A stretch of 32,105 bases of DNA from DAOMOD01 sp964526035 (GTDB taxonomy: Bacteria; Pseudomonadota; Gammaproteobacteria; Xanthomonadales; BPKI01): positions 1 to 32,105 of the forward strand of contig CAZGKE010000023.1 in the NCBI GenBank assembly GCA_964526035.1, written 5' to 3'. The notes under the pieces were generated by a model, which worked only from the letters and a program-made list of their open reading frames with translations, did no database searches and was not told the origin of the DNA. Positions 1 to 7,051 of the stretch are shown piece by piece. A program made the translations under genes and the position numbers. Within the stretch, counting starts at the first letter, position 1; the number at the start of each line of letters is the position of its first letter.

Positions 1-863
1 GCAACTCGGTGGCATGGTCGCTGTTCTTCATCTTCCTGCTGTACTTCTCGGCGCCGGCACTGGCCACGTTCAGCAAGCTGCAGCTGCTCGACCCGACCCT
101 GCCCACGGCGATCATCGGTCGCTCCATTGACGAAGTGATGTCGCTGGCATGGGTGCAACGCTGGGGCGAGATCGGACTGCTGGCGGTGATCGACCAGAAC
201 GGTGACGGCATTCTGCAGATCAACGAGTTCTTCCTGAACCCGGACATCATCGTGCTGGCGACCCCGGAATTTGCCGGACTGCCCTACGTGATCTCGGGCC
301 TGGTCGCCGCAGGCGGCATGGCCGCCGCGATGTCCACGGCGGACGGTCTGCTGCTGGCCATGGCCAACGCGCTGTCGCACGATCTGTACTACAAGATCAT
401 CGATCCGAAGGCCGAGACCCGCAAGCGTCTGATGACCGCCCGCATCCTGCTGCTGGTGATCGGTGCGGCAGGTGCGCTGGTGGCGAGCCTCAAGCTCACC
501 GGCATCCTCGGTGCGGTGGCGTGGGCGTTCTGCTTCGCGATGTCGGGGCTGTTCTTCCCGCTGGTGCTCGGTGTCTGGTGGAAACGCGCCAACCGCCAGG
601 GCGCCATCGCCGGCATGCTGGTCGGACTGATCGTCGGCTGGTGGTACCTGATCGCGGTGCGCAATCCGGACGCGTGGTACGGCATCGCAGCGCCCTGGCT
701 GGGTCTGAACGACCTGCGCTTCGGCATTGTCGGTATCACCGCCAGCCTGATCGCCATGGTCGTGGTGACCCTGATGTTCCCCCCACCCGACGAGGAGACG
801 CAGCGCATGGTCGACGAGCTGCGCATTCCCAGCGGCGAGACCATTATCGGTCGGACCAGCTGA
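1..863 (+). CDS. Sodium:solute symporter, C-terminal part (5' end outside window)
   Basis: This is the C-terminal ~287 residues of a multi-span sodium:solute symporter (SSS family), probably the VC_2705/acetate-permease-like branch. It would import a small organic anion with Na+ across the inner membrane. The reading frame is open from base 3 with no credible start, so the gene begins left of the window. Visible are a small/Gly/Ala-rich helix with the SSS-typical run AAGGMAAAMSTADGLLLAMANALSHD, split here as AAGGMAAAMSTADG then LLLAMANALSHD, followed by at least three hydrophobic helices and a short acidic cytoplasmic tail (PPPDEETQRMVDELR). A loop before the conserved helix contains a canonical EF-hand pattern (DQNGDGILQINE, bases 192-227). 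The gene ends 42 bases before a strong terminator. Substrate cannot be decided from this part. Confidence 0.85.
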   Translation, partial: NSVAWSLFFIFLLYFSAPALATFSKLQLLDPTLPTAIIGRSIDEVMSLAWVQRWGEIGLLAVIDQNGDGILQINEFFLNPDIIVLATPEFAGLPYVISGLVAAGGMAAAMSTADGLLLAMANALSHDLYYKIIDPKAETRKRLMTARILLLVIGAAGALVASLKLTGILGAVAWAFCFAMSGLFFPLVLGVWWKRANRQGAIAGMLVGLIVGWWYLIAVRNPDAWYGIAAPWLGLNDLRFGIVGITASLIAMVVVTLMFPPPDEETQRMVDELRIPSGETIIGRTS

Positions 864-875
864 TGGCGAAACCTT

Positions 876-895
876 CCTCGCGTAGTTCAGCGAGG
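876..895 (+). other. Small hairpin upstream of the symporter terminator
   Basis: CCTCGC (876-881) pairs with GCGAGG (890-895) around an 8-base loop. It lies in the 3' untranslated part of the symporter transcript, just before the much stronger terminator hairpin. It could be a 3'-end protective structure or chance; there is no T tract of its own. Confidence 0.35.
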
Positions 896-905
896 TAGTG
901 CGACC

Positions 906-944
906 AGCGCCGGGGCGAGGCAACTCGCCCCGGCGCTTTCTTCT
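906..944 (+). terminator. Rho-independent terminator after the symporter gene
   Basis: A perfect 14-bp stem, AGCGCCGGGGCGAG (906-919) with CTCGCCCCGGCGCT (924-937), closes a GCAA tetraloop and runs directly into TTTCTTCT. This is a textbook intrinsic terminator for the symporter transcript and separates it from the next gene. Confidence 0.9.
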
Positions 945-1014
945 GTGAGACGATGAAAGCGGAGCCCGACGCAGGCGTCCGTCAACGCAGTGCCATCAAA
1001 CGCGGAGTGAAGCA

Positions 1015-1377
1015 ATGATTGAGGGGGTGCCCCTTTACGCGATCGTGCTCGACTACATTCTCGGCATGATCATGTGGACGCTGATTGGCCGCTTCGGGAT
1101 GCGCCTGTTCCTTCCAGAAGACAGCAAGTTCTTCTTCAGCCGCTTCTTCATTCGCGTCACCGACCCGCTGATCAATCTGTTCAAGCCGATCACGCCTGGC
1201 TTTCTGATTCCTGCCATGGTGCCGCTGTATGTGGCGTGGTTTTTCTACATGGCGCGCTTTTACGTGATGCCCTGGCTGCTCGGCTACTCGGTGATGGGTA
1301 TGCTGTCCTTCCCGCTGGAAGGCCAGATCGCGCAGGGCATCTACTACCTGGGGCGGCAGCTGCTCGACCTGTTCTGA
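1015..1377 (+). CDS. Small hydrophobic membrane protein (unrecognised)
   Basis: A 120-residue protein with about three hydrophobic segments: one near residues 6-30, a long aromatic-rich one around 60-85 (VPLYVAWFFYMARFYVMPW) and a shorter amphipathic C-terminal stretch. A middle segment is basic/aromatic (FFFSRFFIRVTDPLINLFKP) and carries the pattern R-x-TDP-x-x-x-x-FKP-x-x-P, which resembles YggT-family proteins (RITDPLLNPFRRIIP-like). I therefore suspect a YggT-like inner-membrane protein but do not claim it. The ATG has a Shine-Dalgarno GGAG at 1004-1007, 7 bases upstream. It is isolated between the symporter terminator and a convergent minus-strand gene, whose stop is 26 bases away. Confidence 0.7.
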   Translation: MIEGVPLYAIVLDYILGMIMWTLIGRFGMRLFLPEDSKFFFSRFFIRVTDPLINLFKPITPGFLIPAMVPLYVAWFFYMARFYVMPWLLGYSVMGMLSFPLEGQIAQGIYYLGRQLLDLF

Positions 1378-1403
1378 ACGGGCGCTTGCACAGGTGATCC
1401 GCT

Positions 1404-2081
1404 TCAGTCGGCGTCGTTCACCCGTCCCAGCGCTTCAGCGTCGAGGAGCTTGCGCAGATCGCGGCGAATCTCCTGCCAGTGGAAGCGCACCGAATTACGC
1501 ACGATTTCTTCGTCGAGGCGTTTCAGGTTCTCGACGATGGGCGCCCAGCGCACCAGGGCGGTCGGACTTTCCGAGAAGGGCTGCTCATCGTCGCTGACCG
1601 TATGCCAACGAGTGGTGGCAATGCGCTCGCGCACCCGCTGCGCGTGCGCGGGAAATTCGGCATCGGCGCCCTCGGGCAGGCCCGTGTCATCGAGGATCGC
1701 ATCGAGCTGCACCTTCATGAAGGCATCCAGCTGCGCGTGCGGCATCGCGTTGCGCTGGGCCAGAAGGCCGCCTGCATACACGGTCAGGTCGGACAGGCAG
1801 GCGAGCCACATGTGCCACTTGGCGATGTCGATGGCAGCGACAAACGCGTCGTCATCGAACAGCGCGGGGTAGCGCATTCCGGCGCGCGTGCGCAGGTATC
1901 CATACAGGCTGGTCTGGGCTATGAAGCTGGCGCGCGATTCGAGGAAACGCCGCAGCGCGGCGGCGTCGGCGATCGGCTCGGGCTTGACCAGGCTGCCGAT
2001 GCCGAAGTAGTCGCGCAGCATGCCGCCGAGATCGGCGGCACCCGAGCGCAGGCGGCGTGCAAGTTCGGCGGCGCGGCTCAT
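1404..2081 (-). CDS. Conserved-looking hypothetical protein, 225 aa
   Basis: I do not assign a function. The 225-residue soluble protein has no signal peptide or membrane segment and looks largely helical. A central stretch is unusually rich in aromatic and ordered residues: QTSLYGYLRTRAGMRYPALF, then DIAKWHMWLACLSDLTVYAGGLL. That looks like the conserved core of a proteobacterial hypothetical family, which I recall only loosely. The C-terminal third is charged, with alternating Arg/Glu helices (ENLKRLDEEIVRNSVRFHWQ). The ATG at 2081 lacks a clear Shine-Dalgarno. The gene is divergent from the phytase-like lipoprotein and convergent with the small membrane protein. The codon pattern (G/C at third positions) supports this strand over the overlapping plus-strand frames. 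Confidence 0.7.
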   Translation of the reverse strand: MSRAAELARRLRSGAADLGGMLRDYFGIGSLVKPEPIADAAALRRFLESRASFIAQTSLYGYLRTRAGMRYPALFDDDAFVAAIDIAKWHMWLACLSDLTVYAGGLLAQRNAMPHAQLDAFMKVQLDAILDDTGLPEGADAEFPAHAQRVRERIATTRWHTVSDDEQPFSESPTALVRWAPIVENLKRLDEEIVRNSVRFHWQEIRRDLRKLLDAEALGRVNDAD

Positions 2082-2278
2082 GAGGGGACCGCCGCGCAGC
2101 GTTGGCCGCGCGTGCTGTGGCGGCGCGGCAAGGCGGGGCAGCTAAAGTCGATCATCGGTCGCCTGCGGATCGGGCAGCGGAAAGTCCCATGATCGCACCG
2201 TGGCCGCTCGCGGCCAACAAGCTGGCATACTCGTCTGTCCGAAAGACGCGCCCGGATTCGCGTCGACGCACCCATCGC
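2082..2278. other. Divergent intergenic region, 197 bp
   Basis: Separates the minus-strand hypothetical gene from the phytase-like lipoprotein gene and should hold both promoters. It contains a short hairpin TGGCCG-CTCG-CGGCCA at 2201-2216 and a weak -10-like CATACT at 2226-2231. No convincing -35/-10 pair is visible. An open frame in phase with the lipoprotein runs upstream to 2102, but the signal peptide places the start at 2279. Confidence 0.5.
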
Positions 2279-3361
2279 ATGCGCAGCCGCCGTTTGTTTC
2301 TGTTCTGTCTCCTGCTGCCGTTGGGCGCCTTGGGCTGCGCAGGCGGGCGACACGCGGAGCGGATCGGCAGCGTCGAAGCGAGCTTCATCAGTGCAGCGAC
2401 GCCCGAGGACCAGCTCGACTCGCTGGCTGTGTGGGCCGGCCCCGACGGTGAGCGCTGGCTGATCGCGACCGCCAAGGGCAGTCATCGTCTGCGTGTCCTC
2501 GACGCCCGCGACGGCAGCCACCTGCGCATGGTCGGCAGTCCCGGTCGAGGTCTCGGCGAGTTCAACCGTCCCAACGGCATCTTCGCCGTCGACGACCTGC
2601 TGTTGGTGGTCGAGCGCGACAACGCACGCGTGCAGGTGTTTGCGCTTCCCGGCTTCACGCCGCTGGGAAGCTTCGGCGAGGCGTCTCTGGCCAGTCCCTA
2701 CGGAATCTGGACGCAGCGGATGCCGCTGGGCGGCTATCAGGTGTTCATTACCGACAGCTACCAGGATCCCGGTCTCGACGTGCCGCCGGAAGACCGCCTC
2801 GATCGCCGCGTACGCGAGTTCCATCTGCTGCGGATCGGTGATGTGATCGAAGCGCGTCTGGTCAACACCTTCGGCCCGGTCGTCGCGCCGGGCGCCCTGC
2901 GCATCGTCGAGTCCATCTGGGGCGACGCCCATCACTCGGTTCTGCTGATTGCCGAGGAAGATGTCTCGCGCCGGGGCAGCGAGCTTGGCCTCAAACTGTT
3001 CGACGTCGACGGACAGTTTCGCGGTCGAATCGTCGGCGCCGACCGCTTCCGCGGGCAGCCCGAGGGCATCGCACTGTGGCAGTGCGCCGACGGCTCCGGC
3101 TACTGGCTGGCCTCCGATCAGAGCGACGAGAATCAAGGCTTCCTTGTGTTCGATCGCCGCGACTTCGCCTACCGTGGTGTTTTCCGCAGCGACGGCGTCC
3201 GCAACAGCGACGGCATCTGGCTGCACCAGCAGCCCATCGAGGGCTTTCCCGACGGCGTGCTGTACGTCAGCAATGATGACCAGGCGGTGGCTGCCTTCGA
3301 CTGGCGCACTATCGCAAGGTCACTGGGATTGGCGGTCCGCTGCCAGACAGGCGAGCGATGA
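2279..3361 (+). CDS. Phytase-like beta-propeller lipoprotein
   Basis: A 360-residue exported protein related to beta-propeller phytases (3-phytase/BPP family). It may act on phytate or another phosphate ester at the cell surface, but activity is unproven. I start it at ATG 2279, because residues 1-20 form a lipoprotein signal: MRSRR, a hydrophobic core, then LGALG-C20. The longer frame to 2102 would bury this signal. The body shows repeated propeller-like strands: GRGLGEFNRPNGI near 89-101, DARDGS, and a strong BPP-like segment at 259-292 (QPEGIALWQC ... YWLASDQ ... NQGFLVFDRR). Family members bind Ca2+ through scattered Asp/Glu; several Asp are present, but I cannot assign ligands. It ends 4 bases from the convergent small membrane-protein gene. 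A generic NHL/SdiA-regulated-like propeller is the alternative reading. Confidence 0.72.
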   Translation: MRSRRLFLFCLLLPLGALGCAGGRHAERIGSVEASFISAATPEDQLDSLAVWAGPDGERWLIATAKGSHRLRVLDARDGSHLRMVGSPGRGLGEFNRPNGIFAVDDLLLVVERDNARVQVFALPGFTPLGSFGEASLASPYGIWTQRMPLGGYQVFITDSYQDPGLDVPPEDRLDRRVREFHLLRIGDVIEARLVNTFGPVVAPGALRIVESIWGDAHHSVLLIAEEDVSRRGSELGLKLFDVDGQFRGRIVGADRFRGQPEGIALWQCADGSGYWLASDQSDENQGFLVFDRRDFAYRGVFRSDGVRNSDGIWLHQQPIEGFPDGVLYVSNDDQAVAAFDWRTIARSLGLAVRCQTGER

Positions 3362-3365
3362 CACT

Positions 3366-3653
3366 TCATTCGCTGGGCAAGCGCCGCGAGCCTCCGGGTG
3401 CGGAGCGCTGTTCGGCACCATGTGCTTCGCTTTGTCGCTCCGCGCGCCGCTTGAGCAGGGCCAGCTCCTCGGGCGTCGGCAGGTAGATCTCGGACTGCGC
3501 CTTGCCCTCGATGCGCTTGGCGGCGAAGGCGAGCACGGTGACGAAACACATCACCACGCCGGTGAACAGTCCGAATGCCATCCAGCCCGGCGAGCTGCTG
3601 CCAAGCGCGAGCAGGAGGATCAGGGCAGTGGCGGCGAGAAGGATCCAGCGCAT
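3366..3653 (-). CDS. Small two-helix membrane protein
   Basis: A 95-residue protein starting at ATG 3653; a GTG 18 bases further upstream (3671) is possible. Two hydrophobic helices lie near residues 3-20 (WILLAATALILLLALGSS) and 25-43 (MAFGLFTGVVMCFVTVLAFAA). A charged tail follows (KRIEGKAQSEIYLPTPEELALLKRRAERQ) that probably lies in the cytoplasm. No family is recognised. It sits 56 bases downstream of the serine-hydrolase-like gene on the same strand and probably shares its transcript. Confidence 0.65.
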   Translation of the reverse strand: MRWILLAATALILLLALGSSSPGWMAFGLFTGVVMCFVTVLAFAAKRIEGKAQSEIYLPTPEELALLKRRAERQSEAHGAEQRSAPGGSRRLPSE

Positions 3654-3709
3654 GGCGCGATATTGTTCCACAGCGCGCGGCCGACGGCGACTGGCCGGCG
3701 AGCATGCCG

Positions 3710-5416
3710 TCAGGGTGCCCGGCGCAGCCGGTATCCGGAATACTCGAGCCAGTCACCGACATCGTCGCGGCCGACGCGAATGCGTTCGCCCAGATTGGGG
3801 CCGATCCCCAGCAGGCGCAGATGGCCATCTTCGCCCATCCCCAGGGCAAGGCGCGGGCGCAGGGTCAGCACGAAGGGCAGCTCGTAGGCGAGCGTCAGCA
3901 GGCCGTCCTCGACGGCGATGCGCGCGCTGCGTATTTCCAGCTGTTCGACCAGGGCATCCGGTGTCTCCAGCACCCAGTCCCCGATCAGCGTCTGTGCCCT
4001 GGCCGGCAAGGGCGGCGCCTCGAAAGCGCTGCCTAGCACCATGGTGCGACCCTGGAACCAGGCCAGCAGAAGGTGGTGGCCATCCACTTCGGCCGGCGCC
4101 ACCAGCACCCGGTTGAGCACGCTGAAGGCCATCGGTATCACGCCGAACAGGCGATAGCGCACCTGCAGCCAGCCGTCGTCGCGGGGGCGCGCGCTGAAGC
4201 TGCGGCCGAACACTTCGGCGTCGAACCCTGGGCTGGCCTCGGTGGCGCTGATCATTCCGAACGGGGTGGCGTATCGGGCGGCTGCGACGGCTGGTTTGGC
4301 GGCCGCCGGCCAGGGCACGCTGTCGGGGACCCGCTCGCGCTCGCGCCGTGCCTGTTCGACGGCCTTGCCGCTGCGCGCGAGATGGGCATCGAAAGCCTTG
4401 TCGACCAGTTCGCCCAACGGGCCTTCAGCGTCACGCCCGTTGCTCATGGCCAGCACCGCCACGCCATGATCGACCGCGACCCGCATCTGCGCGCGGTAGC
4501 CGGGATAGCCGGAGAACGCGAAGGCAATGCGGCCGGTGCCGGCGACAATGCTGTCGGTGAGGGCGAACCCGAGCCCGATGTCCTCGTCGAAGTTGAGGGA
4601 GGCGGCTTGGTTTTGCGCGCGGAACAGCTCGTCGCGATCGGTCAGCGGCGACTGCGGTGCGGTCAGCGCAGCCAGCCAGAGGCCCAGGTCCGCGGCGCCC
4701 GCGGCCAGGCCTACAGCGGCGCGATCGCGGGCGATCAATCCGGGCTCGGGTCTGCCGACGCGGTGTGTCGGTGGCAGCGTCAGGGCATCGACGAAGCCGG
4801 TGTCGTCCATGCCAAGGGGCTGCAGCACGCGCTCCCGAAGCAGCGTGGCGTAGTCACTGTCCGCCGCGCGTTCCAGAACGCGCGCGGCCAGCGTGTAGCC
4901 CAGCGACGAGGTCGACACCAGCAGGCCCTGAGGCAGGCTGAGATAGAAATCCGCCGCCGACAGCGCCGCATCGGCGTGCGCGGCCTGGTCGGGCTCGCGG
5001 TACATGCCCTGAAGTCGCGCTGCAGGAAGGCCGGCCTGGTGGCTGAGGAGCTGGCGGAGGGTGATGGCGGAGGGATCGAACTCGACTTCTCCGACGTCGA
5101 TCCATGGTTCGATGCTGGCGTCCAGGTCAACGATGCCGGCGGCGGCAAGATCGAGCGCGAGAACCGCAGTGAAAGCCCGCGTCAGCTCGCCCAGCGGCAG
5201 CGGCGTGCTGGCGTCCAGACGCGTGCGCGCACGGCGATCGGCAAACCCCGCGGCGCCGACGAAGACAACCTCGCCCTGCGTGGCCACCACCAGCACCGCG
5301 CCTGGAACCTCGCGACTTCCGGCGACGCGCGCCAGCTCGCGTTCGAGCATGCGCGCCGTTTCGGCCGTTGCGTTGGCGCTCAGCAGGACGAGGATCAGGA
5401 GCAGCGCGGCACGCAT
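3710..5416 (-). CDS. Exported serine-beta-lactamase-fold protein with degenerate catalytic motifs
   Basis: A 568-residue exported protein of the class C beta-lactamase/penicillin-binding-like superfamily. Residues 1-18 are a signal peptide (MRAALLLILVLLSANATA). The fold is plain: GAVLVV..G.V, LDLDASIEPWI near 97-106, ITLRQLLSHQAGLP at 118-131, and the LGY...L..RVLQPLGMDDTGF run at 172-208. Yet the nucleophile motif SxxK reads E77-L-T-R80 within GELTRAFTA, the YxN position before LGY reads T169-S-S171, and the HxG position before PGY has no His (AFSGYPGY, 300-307). About 220 C-terminal residues form a beta-rich domain seen in related esterase/peptidase-like proteins. It is therefore probably a pseudoenzyme with a binding or scaffold role. 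ATG 5416 fits the signal peptide; ATG 5437 is an alternative. The gene is divergent from the Ycf46-like ATPase. Confidence 0.85.
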   Translation of the reverse strand: MRAALLLILVLLSANATAETARMLERELARVAGSREVPGAVLVVATQGEVVFVGAAGFADRRARTRLDASTPLPLGELTRAFTAVLALDLAAAGIVDLDASIEPWIDVGEVEFDPSAITLRQLLSHQAGLPAARLQGMYREPDQAAHADAALSAADFYLSLPQGLLVSTSSLGYTLAARVLERAADSDYATLLRERVLQPLGMDDTGFVDALTLPPTHRVGRPEPGLIARDRAAVGLAAGAADLGLWLAALTAPQSPLTDRDELFRAQNQAASLNFDEDIGLGFALTDSIVAGTGRIAFAFSGYPGYRAQMRVAVDHGVAVLAMSNGRDAEGPLGELVDKAFDAHLARSGKAVEQARRERERVPDSVPWPAAAKPAVAAARYATPFGMISATEASPGFDAEVFGRSFSARPRDDGWLQVRYRLFGVIPMAFSVLNRVLVAPAEVDGHHLLLAWFQGRTMVLGSAFEAPPLPARAQTLIGDWVLETPDALVEQLEIRSARIAVEDGLLTLAYELPFVLTLRPRLALGMGEDGHLRLLGIGPNLGERIRVGRDDVGDWLEYSGYRLRRAP

Positions 5417-5473
5417 CGTCTTGGGTTTATGCCGCATTGACACTGAGGCCTTCGTGAAATCGGACGCGAACGC

Positions 5474-5479
5474 TATCAT
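5474..5479 (+). promoter_or_regulatory. Candidate -10 box for the Ycf46-like ATPase gene
   Basis: TATCAT matches the -10 consensus in five of six positions and would start transcription near 5486, leaving an ~19-base leader before ATG 5505. No good -35 lies at 16-18 bases. A perfect TTGACA at 5437-5442 is too far (31 bases) to pair with it. If real, this box excludes the in-frame ATG at 5478, which overlaps it. Confidence 0.35.
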
Positions 5480-5504
5480 GTGCGCCCCCGTCAGCCGAGC
5501 GGAC

Positions 5505-6986
5505 ATGTTCGACCACAACGACCTTGCCGCACTGATTCGCGCCGGACATCCACTGCTGGTCATCGAGACCAGCGAGGAAGCCCTGGTCGTGGATGCCTTC
5601 CGCCATGTGATCGGCCTCACCTGGCGGCCGCTGTGGAAATGGAGCCTGACCCGCGGCCTGGAGCGCCTGGACATGGACATGCCCGCCGAGGGTCCGCAGG
5701 GCACCGACGCCAGCCAGGCGCTGCGCTCGATCCACGAGATGTCCGAGCGCGGCATCTTTCTGCTGCTCGACTTCCATCCATTCCTGCGCTACGCCATGAA
5801 CCTGCGGCTGCTGCGCGAGGTGTGCATGCGCAAGGGCACGGCGGCGCACACCATCGTCATGATCGCGCCCAAGGTCGAGCTGCCCGACGACCTCAAGTCG
5901 CTGGCCACCCACGTCGAGGGTCGTCTGCCCGATGATGCGCGCCTCGGTCAGCTGATTCGCGAGGAGGCTTTTGCGTATTCGCGCGAGAATGGCGGCCGTC
6001 GCGTGGAAATCGACGGCGCCGCGCTCAAGGCCATCGTGCGCAACCTGCGCGGGATGTTGCTTGGCGATGCGCGCAAGGTGATTCGTCAGATCGTGCACAA
6101 CGACGGCGCGATTACCCAGGCCGATCTTCCCGAAGTGGCGCAGGCCAAGTTCCGCCTGCTCGATGGCGACGGACTTCTGCACTTCGAGTACGAAGTCTGC
6201 GACCCCGACCAGCTGGCCGGCATGGCGCGCCTGAAGCGCTGGGTGGAGATGCGGCGGCCTGTGTTCCTGGGCGAGGCGAGCGCAGCAAAACTCGACCCGC
6301 CCAAGGGCATCCTGCTGCTGGGCGTTCAGGGCTGCGGCAAGAGCATGGCCGCCAAGGCGGTTGCCGGCGGCTTCCGCGTACCGCTGTTGCGCATGGATTT
6401 CGGCGTGCTCTACAACAAGTACCACGGCGAGACCGAGCGCAACCTGCGCGAGGCGCTGAAGAGCGCCGAGGCGATGGCGCCGTGCGTGCTGTGGATCGAC
6501 GAGATCGAGAAGGGGTTGGCGCAGAGCGATTCCGACGGGGGCGTGTCGCGCCGGGTACTCGGCTTCGTGCTCACCTGGATGGCTGAGCGCAAGGCGCCAA
6601 TCTTCCTGGTCGCCACCGCCAACGCCGTCGACCAGCTGCCGCCGGAGCTGCTGCGCAAGGGCCGCTTCGACGAGATCTTCTTCGTCGACCTTCCCGACGC
6701 AAAAGTGCGCGAAGCGATCTTCCTTGTCCACCTTGAGCGCCGCGAGCTGCGACCAGAACGCTTCGACGTGGCCGCGTTGTCAGCGCAGTGCGAAGGCTTC
6801 TCCGGCGCCGAGATCGAACAGGCCGTCGTCTCGGGCCTCTATGCCGCGCATGCCGCCAGCCGCCCGCTGGATACCGACATGCTCCTTGCAGAACTCGCAC
6901 AGACGCGCCCGCTGTCGGTGGTGATGGCGGAGAAGGTTCAGGCGCTCAGGGACTGGGCGGCGTCGCGGACGGTGCCGGCGGATTAG
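5505..6986 (+). CDS. AAA-family ATPase, Ycf46-like
   Basis: A 493-residue cytoplasmic ATPase resembling the cyanobacterial/plastid Ycf46 family in length and layout. The N-terminal domain (about 1-230) opens with DLAALIRAGHPLLVIETSEE, typical of the family. The AAA module holds Walker A GVQGCGKS (273-280), Walker B CVLWIDE (327-333), sensor-1 ATAN (370-373) and an arginine-finger segment GRFDEIFF (386-393), followed by a helical lid with GFSGAEIEQAV. All ATPase residues are intact. The biological role of the family is not settled; Ycf46 has been tied to carbon-uptake/photosynthesis regulation in cyanobacteria, which says little here. Start chosen at ATG 5505; the same frame continues upstream and ATG 5478 is possible. 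No partner is evident beside it. Confidence 0.85.
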   Translation: MFDHNDLAALIRAGHPLLVIETSEEALVVDAFRHVIGLTWRPLWKWSLTRGLERLDMDMPAEGPQGTDASQALRSIHEMSERGIFLLLDFHPFLRYAMNLRLLREVCMRKGTAAHTIVMIAPKVELPDDLKSLATHVEGRLPDDARLGQLIREEAFAYSRENGGRRVEIDGAALKAIVRNLRGMLLGDARKVIRQIVHNDGAITQADLPEVAQAKFRLLDGDGLLHFEYEVCDPDQLAGMARLKRWVEMRRPVFLGEASAAKLDPPKGILLLGVQGCGKSMAAKAVAGGFRVPLLRMDFGVLYNKYHGETERNLREALKSAEAMAPCVLWIDEIEKGLAQSDSDGGVSRRVLGFVLTWMAERKAPIFLVATANAVDQLPPELLRKGRFDEIFFVDLPDAKVREAIFLVHLERRELRPERFDVAALSAQCEGFSGAEIEQAVVSGLYAAHAASRPLDTDMLLAELAQTRPLSVVMAEKVQALRDWAASRTVPAD

Positions 6987-7033
6987 GGCTTGAGTCCAGG
7001 GCCTGGGCCCTAGGCCCCAAGCCCCAAGCCCTT
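6985..7033 (+). repeat. Heptad-periodic hairpin repeat between two genes
   Basis: The 66-base gap holds degenerate 7-base units (GCCTGGG, CCCTAGG, CCCCAAG, CCCCAAG, CCCTTTC). These also fold: AGGGCTTG (6985-6992) pairs with CAAGCCCT (7025-7032), enclosing GGGCCT (6999-7004) with AGGCCC (7012-7017). The stem begins within the ATPase stop codon. It may end the ATPase transcript, although no long T tract follows. Similar CCTAGGG/CCCCAAG intergenic repeats are common in Xanthomonadales genomes, as I recall. Confidence 0.6.
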
Positions 7034-7039
7034 TCACCC

Positions 7040-7045
7040 TACAAT
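7040..7045 (+). promoter_or_regulatory. Candidate -10 box directly before the oxygenase start
   Basis: TACAAT matches the -10 consensus at five of six positions and ends 6 bases before ATG 7052. Transcription from it would begin at or next to the A of the ATG, giving a leaderless mRNA. No Shine-Dalgarno is present (CCCCC precedes the ATG), which fits. Confidence 0.4.
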
Positions 7046-7051
7046 GCCCCC

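Noticed and set aside
2078..3226. 382-codon minus-strand frame across the phytase-like gene
   Set aside because: Antisense of a gene with signal peptide and propeller motifs; no family features of its own.
4073..5440. 455-codon plus-strand frame across the serine-hydrolase-like gene
   Set aside because: Antisense shadow: glycine/arginine-rich with no recognisable fold, while the minus strand has a signal peptide and superfamily motifs.
5437..5442. Perfect TTGACA as -35 of the Ycf46-like gene
   Set aside because: The only good -10 (TATCAT at 5474) is 31 bases away; the hexamer overlaps the alternative start of the divergent gene and is probably chance.
5427..6731. 434-codon minus-strand frame across the AAA ATPase
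   Set aside because: The plus strand has intact Walker motifs; the antisense product has none.
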